Origin: Novosphingobium sp.
Lineage (GTDB): Bacteria > Pseudomonadota > Alphaproteobacteria > Sphingomonadales > Sphingomonadaceae
Direction: 5' to 3'
Assembly: GCA_030830245.1 (NCBI GenBank)
Contig: JAURNJ010000117.1
Coordinates: 1-15,798 of the forward strand
Length of the DNA: 15,798 nt
Each line of letters begins with the position of its first letter. Positions within the stretch are counted from its first letter, which is position 1. Shown piece after piece: positions 8,188-15,798 of this stretch. Below the pieces are notes generated by a model. That model was given only the letters and a program-made list of their open reading frames with translations. It searched no databases and had not been told where the DNA came from. Both the position numbers and the translations under genes were made by a program.

Positions 8188-8886
8188 ATGCCCACCAACA
8201 CCCGAATCCCGACACTTGACGGGAAGGCGACCATCCCGGCCTATGTCGCTCGTCCCCAAGGACAGGCGCGCGCCGCGATCATCGTCTATCAGGAAATCTT
8301 TGGCGTGAACCCCGGAATTGCCAAGAAGGCAGACGACTGGGCCAAGCTTGGATATCTCGCGATCTCTCCCGATGCTTTCTGGCGCCAGAAACCCGGAGTC
8401 GAGCTCGATGCCGATGTTCCCGAGGATTTGCAGGCTGCCTTCGGATACATGCAGGGCCACGATTTCTTCGCAGGCATTCAGGACGTCGAGGCGGTAATCC
8501 ACTGGATCCGTCGCAGCGAAGAGGTCGAGAAAGTTGGCTTCGTCGGCTTCTGCATGGGCGGCAAGGTGGCATACGAGACCGCCGCACGCACCGATATAGA
8601 CGCTTCGGTCGGCTATTACGGCGTGATGATCGACCAGATGCTCAACGAAAAGCACGCGATCGCCAACCCGCTGATGCTGCATATCCCGACTGCGGACGGC
8701 TTCGTGGGGCCGGAAGCGCAAAAAGCTATGCACGACGGGCTCGACGACCACCCCAAGGTCACTCTGCACGACTACCAGGGCCTCGATCACGGCTTTGCCG
8801 CCGAATTCGGCGCGCGGCGGGATGAGGCAGCTGCAAACCTGGCCGATCAGCGCACCCGCGACTTTTTCGCCGCGCACCTGGGCTGA
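8188..8886 (+). CDS. Dienelactone hydrolase family protein
   Basis: 232 residues, the standard length of this alpha/beta-hydrolase family. The triad is complete: Cys122 in the nucleophile elbow GFCMGG, Asp170 (PTADGFVG) and His201 (GLDHGFA). Glu36 in QEIFGVN is the residue that in the family keeps the cysteine protonated until substrate binds. No signal peptide is seen. The archetype hydrolyses dienelactones in chlorocatechol degradation, but many genomic members act on other esters or lactones and no chlorocatechol genes are nearby, so the substrate is unknown. The ATG has AGGAGA (8175-8180) at good spacing. It is the first gene of a three-gene plus-strand cluster; the next gene starts 8 bp after its stop. 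Confidence 0.93.
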   Translation: MPTNTRIPTLDGKATIPAYVARPQGQARAAIIVYQEIFGVNPGIAKKADDWAKLGYLAISPDAFWRQKPGVELDADVPEDLQAAFGYMQGHDFFAGIQDVEAVIHWIRRSEEVEKVGFVGFCMGGKVAYETAARTDIDASVGYYGVMIDQMLNEKHAIANPLMLHIPTADGFVGPEAQKAMHDGLDDHPKVTLHDYQGLDHGFAAEFGARRDEAAANLADQRTRDFFAAHLG

Positions 8887-8894
8887 CCCCGGAG

Positions 8895-10487
8895 GTGCTT
8901 AACACGCGGCGCCACCTGCTGCCCGCGCTGCTGCTCCTGGCAGTCCTGGCCTGCGTGCTCTACAAACCGCTGATCTGGGCGCTGGTGCTGCTGTTGCCCC
9001 TCACGGGGATTGCCTTTTACGACTACTTCCAGAAGCGCCACGCCCTTCGCCGGAACTATCCACTGATTGCCCGCATCCGCTGGCTATTTGAAGATCTCCG
9101 ACCCTTCCTGCGCGCGTATATCGTCGAAAACGACACCGAAGGTCGACCGTTCAACATCGATCAACGCAGTCTCGTTTATGCCCGCGCGAAGGGCGACATC
9201 GATACCCATCCAATGGGCACGGAACTCGATGTTTATTCGCTGGAATATGAATGGCTTAGTCATTCGATCATGCCAGTCGAGGAAGCCCCGCCTTCCTGGC
9301 GGCTGCGGGTCGGCGGGCCTGACTGCAAGCAGCCCTACGATTCGTCCCTGCTCAACATATCGGCGATGAGCTTCGGCTCGCTCTCGGCAAGGGCGATCGA
9401 GGCGCTCAACAAGGGTGCGGCCTTGGGAGGCTTCGCGCACGATACCGGCGAGGGATCGATCAGCCGTTATCATCGCAAGCACGGCGGCGACCTGATCTGG
9501 GAGATCGGCTCGGGCTACTTCGGCTGCCGCGCCGCCGATGGTAGCTTCGACGTTGAACGCTTTGCCGACACTGCCGCTTCCCCCCAGGTGAAGATGATCG
9601 AGGTGAAGCTGAGCCAGGGGGCAAAGCCGGGTCACGGCGGCCTACTGCCCGGTCCCAAGGTTACGCCGGAAATCGCCGAAGCACGTGGCGTCGAGCCCTG
9701 GCTGGACTGCAATTCGCCCGCACGCCATTCCGCCTTTTCGACGCCTGCGAATTTCATGGAGTGGCTTGCCCTGCTGCGCGAACGATCTGGCGGCAAGCCA
9801 GTGGGTTTCAAGCTGTGCGTCGGCCTGCCGCATGAAGTCATGGCGCTGGTCAAGGCCATGCTGGAGACCGGTATCACCCCCGATTTCATCGTGATCGATG
9901 GCGCAGAGGGTGGCACCGGGGCCGCGCCGCAGGAGCTGACCGACAATGTCGGCATGCCGATGCGCGAGGGCCTGATCATGGTGCGCAACGCTCTGGTCGG
10001 CACGGAACTCAAGGACCGGGTCAAGCTGGGGGTCGCCGGAAAGATCCATTCCGGGGCAGGCATGGCGCGTGCCTTCGCGCTCGGCGCCGACTGGTGCAAT
10101 GCCGCGCGCGCCTTCATGTTTTCGCTCGGCTGCGTTCAATCGATGAAATGCCACACGGGTGAATGTCCAACTGGCGTTGCCACTCAGGTGCAATGGCGTC
10201 AGGAAGGCCTGGTGGTCGAGGACAAGGCCGAGCGGGTCGCGCGCTTTCAGGCGGATACGCTGCATTCGCTGCGCGAGATCGTCGTCGCCATGGGGCTCAA
10301 CAACCCTTGGGATATCTCCTATCGTGACCTGTGGTTGCGCACCGATTCCAACAAGGCAGGGCCGATGAACAATCTTTACGATTTCCTGCGGCCCGGCGAG
10401 CTTCTGGCTGATCCGGATGCAACGCAATATGCCCGCTCCTGGATGCAGGCGCGCACCGATACTTTCCGCAAGGGAACACGACTGTGA
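8895..10487 (+). CDS. Membrane-anchored FMN-binding glutamate synthase-like protein
   Basis: 530 residues. Two hydrophobic helices at the N-terminus (about 8-23 and 25-43) anchor it in the membrane. The rest resembles the FMN/synthase domain of the glutamate synthase large subunit (GltB central and FMN parts), as in stand-alone proteins such as YerD. AMSFGSLSARAIEALNKGA (157-175), DTGEGSIS (183-190), KPGHGG (244-249) and DGAEGGTGAAP (335-345) are FMN/substrate-domain signatures. The 3Fe-4S ligands are intact as C413-x5-C419-x4-C424 (CVQSMKCHTGEC). No glutamine amidotransferase domain is present, so glutamate synthesis from glutamine is not expected; the reaction is unknown. The start is GTG at 8895 because no other start exists in frame before the helices; the Shine-Dalgarno-like GGAGG (8891-8895) touches the start codon, suggesting coupling to the upstream gene. 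The 3' end overlaps the next gene by 4 bp. Confidence 0.92.
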   Translation: MLNTRRHLLPALLLLAVLACVLYKPLIWALVLLLPLTGIAFYDYFQKRHALRRNYPLIARIRWLFEDLRPFLRAYIVENDTEGRPFNIDQRSLVYARAKGDIDTHPMGTELDVYSLEYEWLSHSIMPVEEAPPSWRLRVGGPDCKQPYDSSLLNISAMSFGSLSARAIEALNKGAALGGFAHDTGEGSISRYHRKHGGDLIWEIGSGYFGCRAADGSFDVERFADTAASPQVKMIEVKLSQGAKPGHGGLLPGPKVTPEIAEARGVEPWLDCNSPARHSAFSTPANFMEWLALLRERSGGKPVGFKLCVGLPHEVMALVKAMLETGITPDFIVIDGAEGGTGAAPQELTDNVGMPMREGLIMVRNALVGTELKDRVKLGVAGKIHSGAGMARAFALGADWCNAARAFMFSLGCVQSMKCHTGECPTGVATQVQWRQEGLVVEDKAERVARFQADTLHSLREIVVAMGLNNPWDISYRDLWLRTDSNKAGPMNNLYDFLRPGELLADPDATQYARSWMQARTDTFRKGTRL

Positions 10488-11464
10488 CAAACTCAACCAC
10501 TGTCGGCTGGCGCATGGTGGTGCGCAAGACCGGCGGGCCCGAGGTTCTGGAACGCGAGGAATTCGTTGTGCCGACCCCTGGGCCGGACGAAGTCCTGTTC
10601 GCCACGCAAGCCGTGGGCCTCAACTTCATCGACACCTATTTCCGCACTGGCCTCTACAAGGCTCCACTCCCGATCTCGCTGGGATCGGAAAGCGCCGGCA
10701 CGGTACTCGCAGTCGGGAAGAATGTCACCGCGTTCCAGCCGGGCGACCGCGTCGGTTGCTATGGCGGCTCCGGAGGCTATGCCACCCATCGGCTGTGCAA
10801 CCAGGCGCAACTGGTCACGCTTCCGCCGGAAATCGATTGTGAAACCGCCGCCGCGACGATGGTGAAAGGCTTCACCGCCTGTTATCTCGCCGAGGACATC
10901 GAGCCCTTGCAAGCCGGGCAATGGGCACTGGTCCATTCCGCTGCCGGGGGCACGGGTTCGCTGCTGGTGGCATGGCTGCGCGACAGGGGCGTGCGCGTGA
11001 TCGCCCATGTCGGTTCACCGCAAAAGGCAAAGCTGGTCGAGGCCGAAGCAGTGCTGACCTGCTCCTTCGACGAGTTGGCCGAAAACGTGCGCGAACTGAC
11101 AAGCGGAAAAGGCGTCGATGTGGTCTACGACGGGGTCGGCAAGGATAGCTGGAGAGCGTCGCTCGCCTGCATCGCACGGCGCGGCATGATGGTCAGCTTC
11201 GGCAATGCATCCGGTGCCGTGCCACCCTTCTCGCTGCTCGAACTGATGGCAGGCGGTTCATTGCGCGTTACGCGCCCGACACTTGCTGATTTTATCGCCA
11301 CTCCGGAAATGCTTGCGCATACGGCAGAGCGCACCTTCGACCGGCTTCGACGCGGGGTCCTCGATGCAAATATCCGGCAGCGTTTCGCGCTTGACGATGC
11401 CGCCGCAGCCCACCGCGCCATGGAGGCGCGGAAGACTGTCGGAGCGACAATTCTGCTGCCCTGA
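10484..11464 (+). CDS. Quinone oxidoreductase-like NAD(P)H reductase (zinc-free MDR family)
   Basis: 326 residues, the usual length. Residues 47-58 (NFIDTYFRTGLY) are the QOR signature, and 151-169 (HSAAGGTGSLLVAWLRDRG) form the NADPH-binding Rossmann loop AAGGTGS. Zinc ligands of alcohol dehydrogenases are absent, which fits the quinone oxidoreductase branch. It likely reduces quinones or enones with NADPH in the cytosol; the true substrate is unknown. The start is GTG at 10484, whose GTGA overlaps the preceding stop by 4 bp, so translation is probably coupled; an in-frame ATG at residue 11 is possible but would cut into the first strand. It ends 3 bp from the opposing terC gene. Confidence 0.92.
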   Translation: MTNSTTVGWRMVVRKTGGPEVLEREEFVVPTPGPDEVLFATQAVGLNFIDTYFRTGLYKAPLPISLGSESAGTVLAVGKNVTAFQPGDRVGCYGGSGGYATHRLCNQAQLVTLPPEIDCETAAATMVKGFTACYLAEDIEPLQAGQWALVHSAAGGTGSLLVAWLRDRGVRVIAHVGSPQKAKLVEAEAVLTCSFDELAENVRELTSGKGVDVVYDGVGKDSWRASLACIARRGMMVSFGNASGAVPPFSLLELMAGGSLRVTRPTLADFIATPEMLAHTAERTFDRLRRGVLDANIRQRFALDDAAAAHRAMEARKTVGATILLP

Positions 11465-11467
11465 AAT

Positions 11468-12196
11468 TCAGCTCAGCAAGGTGCCCAGGCCGACCGCCGG
11501 ATCGATCCAGCCGTCGTAGATCATCTTGCCGGCCACATAGACGATCACTGCAAGCCCGACATAGGCGATCCAGCGATAGCGTTCGATGTAACGGGCGATG
11601 AAATTCGCCGCGACGCCCATCAAGCCTACTGCGACCACCAGGCCGACGACCAGGATGCCGGGATGGTCGCGAGCTGCCCCTGCCACCGCGAGTACGTTGT
11701 CGAGGCTCATGCTGACGTCAGCAATGGCCACCGCCCAGGCCGCTCCGGCAAAGCTCTTGGCTGGCTTGAGGCCCGAATGTTCGTCGCCCTCGATCTCGGG
11801 CGAACCAGGCGATTCGCCAGCGCCATGGCCCTGAAGGTCGCGCCACATGCGCCAGGCGACCCAGACCAGCAGCAACCCTCCGACAAACACCAGGCCGACT
11901 ATCTGCATCAGCTGCGTTACGACCAGTGCAAAGGCAATGCGCAACACCAGCGCAGCGATCACGCCAATGAAGATCACCTTCTTGCGCTGGTCGGCCGGCA
12001 GGCCTGCAGCCAATGCTCCCACGACAATGGCATTGTCGCCCGCCAATACGATGTCGATCATCAAGACCTGAAGAAAGGCGCTGAACGCCACGGGCGATGT
12101 GATGTTCGAGAAATCGTGGACGATCGCCGCCCAGATCTGTTCCGGGCCGCCGAGCGAAGTCGACGCCGCGGCGAGAACGGCAAGAATGTCGGTCAA
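11468..12196 (-). CDS. TerC/YjbE-family integral membrane protein
   Basis: 242 residues with about six to seven membrane helices. The two family hallmarks are DIVLAGDNAIVV (48-59) and DVSMSLDNVLAV (160-171), each with acidic residues inside helices that suit metal binding. Between them is a soluble acidic loop (about 121-146, ESPGSPEIEGDEHSG). TerC proteins are linked to metal handling, such as manganese export and metalation of secreted enzymes, and to tellurite resistance; YjbE-like members are least understood. The start is an uncommon TTG at 12196. It is supported by AGGGGACC just upstream and by the 13-bp distance from the rho stop; the next ATG (residue 46) would remove the first helix. 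It may be read through from rho. Confidence 0.88.
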   Translation of the reverse strand: MTDILAVLAAASTSLGGPEQIWAAIVHDFSNITSPVAFSAFLQVLMIDIVLAGDNAIVVGALAAGLPADQRKKVIFIGVIAALVLRIAFALVVTQLMQIVGLVFVGGLLLVWVAWRMWRDLQGHGAGESPGSPEIEGDEHSGLKPAKSFAGAAWAVAIADVSMSLDNVLAVAGAARDHPGILVVGLVVAVGLMGVAANFIARYIERYRWIAYVGLAVIVYVAGKMIYDGWIDPAVGLGTLLS

Positions 12197-12209
12197 GGTC
12201 CCCTGCTCC

Positions 12210-13466
<1,257 letters not shown>

Positions 13467-13580
13467 TTTTTGTATGTTTCCGAAATTGGGATATCTGGAT
13501 GAAAGACCGGCAGGTCGGAGGGCTTGGAGAAAGCAGACCAGGCCGCGTCAAAGCGCGCAGCCGCGTGGGCCGGAGACAAG

Positions 13581-13609
13581 CTGATAGGCGCTGGCTGCGG
13601 CTGCGTCAA
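13581..13609 (-). promoter_or_regulatory. Candidate sigma-70 promoter for rho
   Basis: On the minus strand TTGACG (13609-13604) is followed after exactly 17 bp by TATCAG (13586-13581), a 5/6 and 4/6 match to the -35 and -10 consensus. It would give a leader of about 105 nt before the rho ATG. No competing good match was seen in this gap. It is only a motif match. Confidence 0.4.
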
Positions 13610-13640
13610 CGCGGCGTAATTGGCAAGCAATGAAACGCGG

Positions 13641-13997
13641 CTACTTCCTGGCGAGCGGCTTCTCGGGCCCGGCGGCAATGCCGTCGCCGATGCGTTCGAC
13701 CTGTTCGCCCTTCACGACCATCTCGTTGCCACAGCGCTTGGCCTCGGCCTTGAACATGTCTTCGGATTGCGAGACCGCACTTATGCCTGCTTCAATCCCG
13801 GCCTCGAGATTGAGGCCCGAACCACGCCCGTCGATCCTGCGGATGTAATACATAATCGCGCCGGTCATTCCCGCCTTTTCCTCAGGCATCTCGCCAGCCA
13901 TCATCGAAAACAGCGCAACACAGCGCAGATCCGCGGCGTCGGCTACTGAAACCTGTCCGGTGGCGACACTGGCGGCGATCAGGGGCATCAAGAGCAT
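13641..13997 (-). CDS. Small probably exported protein of unknown function
   Basis: A 118-residue protein without a recognised name. The first 21 residues (MLLMPLIAASVATGQVSVADA) are hydrophobic and end in small residues, consistent with a signal peptide although the charged n-region is missing. The mature part begins DLRCVALFSMM and contains a central MYYIRRIDGRGSGLNLEAGI block (49-68) and a second cysteine in EAKRCGNE (C89). Two cysteines (C26, C89) could form one disulfide. It looks like a short helical periplasmic protein of a kind I associate with sphingomonad genomes. The ATG at 13997 has AGGAGA at good spacing; a longer open frame reaching 14471 is only the antisense-free extension through hemJ. 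It lies 14 bp after hemJ, probably in the hemE-hemJ transcript. Confidence 0.72.
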   Translation of the reverse strand: MLLMPLIAASVATGQVSVADAADLRCVALFSMMAGEMPEEKAGMTGAIMYYIRRIDGRGSGLNLEAGIEAGISAVSQSEDMFKAEAKRCGNEMVVKGEQVERIGDGIAAGPEKPLARK

Positions 13998-14011
13998 CGG
14001 TCTCTCCTGCT

Positions 14012-14455
14012 TCAGAACGGCTTGGCCACAACCAGGATCACGATCACGGCAGCGGCAAGGCCTGGAATTTCGTTCAACAAACGCAGCCGTTTGCCCGACA
14101 GGGGCTGCTCGCCCCGTGCCAGTTTGCGGCCATAAGCCGACAGCCAGCCGTGATAACCCGTCAGCAGCACGATCAGCAGGAACTTGGCGTGAAACCAGCC
14201 TTGCGCAAACGCCCCGGTCGAGACCGCCAGGGCCAGCCCCAGAACCCAGACAACAATCAGCGAGGGTGTCAGGATGATCTTGCGCAGCTTGGCTTCGCGA
14301 TCGAGCCAGCGTTCCGCCTCGACCGAGCCGGGCTCTGCCTCCTGATGGTAGATGTAATAGCGCGGCAGCATGAACAGCCCCGCCATCCAGAATATCACGA
14401 AGATGATATGCCCAGCCTTGAGCCAGACATAGATGGTTGCGAGAAAGGCGTTCAT
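14012..14455 (-). CDS. hemJ: Protoporphyrinogen IX oxidase HemJ
   Basis: 147 residues with four predicted membrane helices. HemJ oxidises protoporphyrinogen IX to protoporphyrin IX in organisms lacking HemG or HemY. Its signature is present: the first helix WLKAGHIIFVIFWMAGLFMLPRYYIYH with His16, the WFHAKFLLIVLLTGYHGW block of the third helix (HxK), and the final LLNEIPGLAAAVIVILVVAKPF helix. It begins 12 bp after hemE, so it is almost surely cotranscribed with it and acts later in the same haem pathway. The ATG is backed by family length; the ribosome site is weak. Confidence 0.93.
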   Translation of the reverse strand: MNAFLATIYVWLKAGHIIFVIFWMAGLFMLPRYYIYHQEAEPGSVEAERWLDREAKLRKIILTPSLIVVWVLGLALAVSTGAFAQGWFHAKFLLIVLLTGYHGWLSAYGRKLARGEQPLSGKRLRLLNEIPGLAAAVIVILVVAKPF

Positions 14456-14467
14456 CGGTTCGCCCCC

Positions 14468-15493
14468 TCAAGCGCGCCAGGCGCGAACCAGCGCCAGCAA
14501 CTGTTCGACATGGGCAATCGGCGTGTGCTGTCCGATACCATGGCCGAGATTGAACACGTGCGGGCGGTCAGCGAAAGCATCGAGGATAAAGCGCGCGCGC
14601 AGATCGATTTCCTCACCACCGGCCAGCAGCAGCAACGGATCGAGGTTCCCCTGTACGGGCATGGCGGCGGGAAGCGCCTTGGCCGCCCAGAGCGGGTCGA
14701 TGGTCTCGTCGATGCCCACTGCATCGACCCCCGTTTCGCGTGCATAGGCCAAAAGTTTCTCGCCTGCTCCCTTGGGAAAGCCGATCACCGGCACCTCGGG
14801 ATAACGAGCCTTGATCGCCTTCACGATGGCCGCATTGGGCGCAATCACCCAGCGTTCGAACTCTGCCGGGGCGAGGCTGCCCGCCCAGCTGTCGAACAGT
14901 TGTACGGCTTCGGCGCCCGCCGCGATCTGCCCGCACAGGTAGGTGACGGTTGTCTCGACAATGGCGTCGATGATCGCCTGGAATGCACCGCGGTCGCGAT
15001 AGGCCATGGCGCGGGTTACATGCTGGTCGCGGCTACCTTCGCCTGCCACCATGTAGGTTGCGACAGTCCATGGACTGCCGGCGAAGCCGAGCATCGTTCG
15101 TTCGTTGCCGAGCGATGCACGAACCTTGGAGACAGTTTCATAGATCGGGGTCAGCCGCTCAGGTACTGCGTGCAGGCTTTCCAAGGTCGCATCAACCAGC
15201 GGCGGCGACAGGCTGGGTCCTTCGCCTGCCAGGAAGGCCAGATCCTGACCCATCGCGTATGGTACGATGAGAATGTCGGAAAACAGGATGGCCCCGTCGA
15301 AGCCGAAACGCCGGATCGGTTGCAGGGTGATCTCTGCCGCCGCGTCGGTATCATAGACCAGCGCCAGAAATCCGCCCTTCTGTTCGCGCAAGGCACGGTA
15401 CTCTGGAAGATAGCGGCCTGCCTGGCGCATGAGCCAGACCGGGCGTGTCGGCGACTTCTCGCCACGCAGGGTGCGAAGCAGGAGACCGGGCAT
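14468..15493 (-). CDS. hemE: Uroporphyrinogen decarboxylase HemE
   Basis: 341 residues, the normal length. It removes four carboxyl groups from uroporphyrinogen III to give coproporphyrinogen III in the cytosol. The substrate-binding RPVWLMRQAGRYLPEYRALRE (17-37), FSDIL with the catalytic Asp73, GFAGSPWTVATYM, LFDSWAG and the terminal NLGHGIGQHTP with His318 are all present. The start at 15493 has AGGA upstream and gives the family N-terminus MPGLLLRTLRGE. A frame open to an ATG at 15646 is rejected: it would run through the AT-rich block and adds a non-family sequence. hemE borders the putative origin, the arrangement known in Caulobacter and other alphaproteobacteria. Confidence 0.97.
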   Translation of the reverse strand: MPGLLLRTLRGEKSPTRPVWLMRQAGRYLPEYRALREQKGGFLALVYDTDAAAEITLQPIRRFGFDGAILFSDILIVPYAMGQDLAFLAGEGPSLSPPLVDATLESLHAVPERLTPIYETVSKVRASLGNERTMLGFAGSPWTVATYMVAGEGSRDQHVTRAMAYRDRGAFQAIIDAIVETTVTYLCGQIAAGAEAVQLFDSWAGSLAPAEFERWVIAPNAAIVKAIKARYPEVPVIGFPKGAGEKLLAYARETGVDAVGIDETIDPLWAAKALPAAMPVQGNLDPLLLLAGGEEIDLRARFILDAFADRPHVFNLGHGIGQHTPIAHVEQLLALVRAWRA

Positions 15494-15505
15494 CGCGTTC
15501 GATCC

Positions 15506-15530
15506 TAACAATAATAAGAGATTTATATAA
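15506..15530. other. AT-rich block, candidate DNA unwinding element
   Basis: 22 of 25 bases are A or T (only C15509, G15518 and G15520 are not), unlike the GC-rich surroundings. It sits 12 bp upstream of the hemE ATG. In a hemE-linked origin this is where strand opening is expected; it may equally hold the hemE -10 region (TATATAA on the minus strand). Confidence 0.55.
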
Positions 15531-15722
15531 GGATTGTTGGAGTCTGTTGGTCTTGTGGAAACCGGGGATAGACGGTCCTTGCCTGAATTCTCCCGCCTTG
15601 AACAGGCGACAATGCGATCCGACTCGCCGCTGCGATGTGTCAACATATGCTTATCCCCGATGTCCCCAGCCTGTGGGTTCGTCTTTGAACATGTGGGTCA
15701 ATGCCGCCGGGAAGGACTCGAA

Positions 15723-15745
15723 TCGGGGATGCCTTTTCTCCCCGA
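15723..15745. repeat. Inverted repeat within the putative origin
   Basis: TCGGGGA (15723-15729) and TCCCCGA (15739-15745) form a perfect 7-bp inverted repeat around a 9-base loop. The arms are copies of the CGGGGA/TCCCCG motif that recurs elsewhere in the origin region, so it may be a paired protein site rather than a transcript hairpin. Confidence 0.5.
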
Positions 15746-15783
15746 AGTTGTCAGCCGCGATGTCCCGTGGTTTATTGGGGGTC

Positions 15784-15792
15784 CTATCCACA
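15784..15792 (+). promoter_or_regulatory. DnaA box (8 of 9)
   Basis: CTATCCACA matches the consensus TTATCCACA except for the first base. It lies six bases from the right edge and is the best DnaA box found in the window. Confidence 0.6.
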
Positions 15793-15798
15793 GGCCCT

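Larger units (their letters stand above)
15494..15798. other. oriC: Putative chromosomal replication origin (oriC), truncated at right edge
   Basis: No gene is seen in these 305 bp. Supporting oriC: position beside hemE, the known origin site in Caulobacter; an AT-rich stretch directly upstream of hemE; a DnaA box one mismatch from TTATCCACA at 15784-15792; weaker boxes TGTGGGTCA (15692-15700, reverse TGACCCACA), TTATCCCCG (15651-15659) and TGTGGAAAC (15554-15562); TCCCCA (15663-15668), identical to the Caulobacter W-box; ATCCCCG/CGGGGAT repeats at 15563-15569, 15653-15659 and 15724-15730; and four GANTC sites. ParA/ParB and parS lie on the same side within 9-12 kb. The hemE promoter probably lies here too. 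Only one box is strong, and more boxes may lie beyond the edge. Confidence 0.7.

Noticed and set aside
9642..10496. 284-codon minus-strand frame opposite the GltB-like gene
   Set aside because: The plus-strand protein carries FMN and Fe-S motifs over the same bases; the antisense frame has no support.
11461..11471. CTGAA/TTCAG inverted repeat at the convergent stops
   Set aside because: It arises from the two stop codons TGA and TCA facing each other and is too short to be a terminator.
13641..14471. One 276-residue protein covering the small exported protein and hemJ region
   Set aside because: Its first half is out of frame with HemJ, which is clearly real; a good ribosome site at the internal ATG 13997 supports the short gene.
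14150..15508. 452-codon plus-strand open frame opposite hemJ and hemE
   Set aside because: The opposite strand encodes two conserved haem enzymes with intact active-site motifs; this frame spans both and shows no domain.
15494..15646. Upstream extension of hemE by 51 codons
   Set aside because: The added residues are not typical of HemE and the bases include the AT-rich block and origin motifs; the ATG at 15493 gives the family N-terminus.

Overview
The window looks like the origin-proximal part of a GC-rich alphaproteobacterial chromosome, most likely from Sphingomonadales (Erythrobacter- or Novosphingobium-like). That placement is an inference from gene order (hemE beside a probable oriC, hemJ, rho, mnmE-mnmG-rsmG-parA-parB), from a small protein recognised as a sphingomonad-type DUF6489 protein, and from protein style. 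No rRNA, tRNA, CRISPR array, insertion sequence or phage gene was seen.

Left part (1-2169): a PQQ-dependent sugar dehydrogenase running off the left edge on the minus strand, a divergent GAF-type free methionine-(R)-sulfoxide reductase, and a secreted Tyr/Arg-rich protein of unknown function. Chromosome maintenance block (2198-8032, all minus strand, transcribed leftward): DUF6489 protein, mnmE, mnmG, rsmG, parA, parB. The last four genes are joined by three successive 4-bp start/stop overlaps. The block also carries three parS-type 16-mers: one perfect palindrome between mnmE and mnmG, and two inside rsmG. The ParB protein and its DNA sites are therefore in the same operon, roughly 9-12 kb from the putative origin.

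Middle (8188-11464, plus strand): a compact three-gene cluster of dienelactone hydrolase, a membrane-anchored glutamate-synthase-like FMN/Fe-S protein and a quinone oxidoreductase-like reductase. It converges tail to tail (3 bp apart) on terC. This redox cluster, with terC, separates rho from mnmE.

Right part (11468-15798, minus strand): terC behind rho, a small exported protein, hemJ, hemE, then about 305 bp without a gene. That final region has an AT-rich block next to hemE, a near-consensus DnaA box at the extreme right, weaker boxes, repeated TCCCC(G/A) motifs with a 7-bp hairpin, and four GANTC sites. By position and content it is the best candidate for oriC (a hemE-linked origin as in Caulobacter); the window appears to stop inside it.

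The whole fits a replication and segregation neighbourhood (oriC, parS, ParA/ParB) mixed with tRNA wobble modification (MnmE/MnmG), 16S rRNA methylation (RsmG), transcription termination (Rho) and haem synthesis (HemE/HemJ). I see no clearly new defence or mobile system. The least understood parts are the middle redox cluster and the two small exported proteins.
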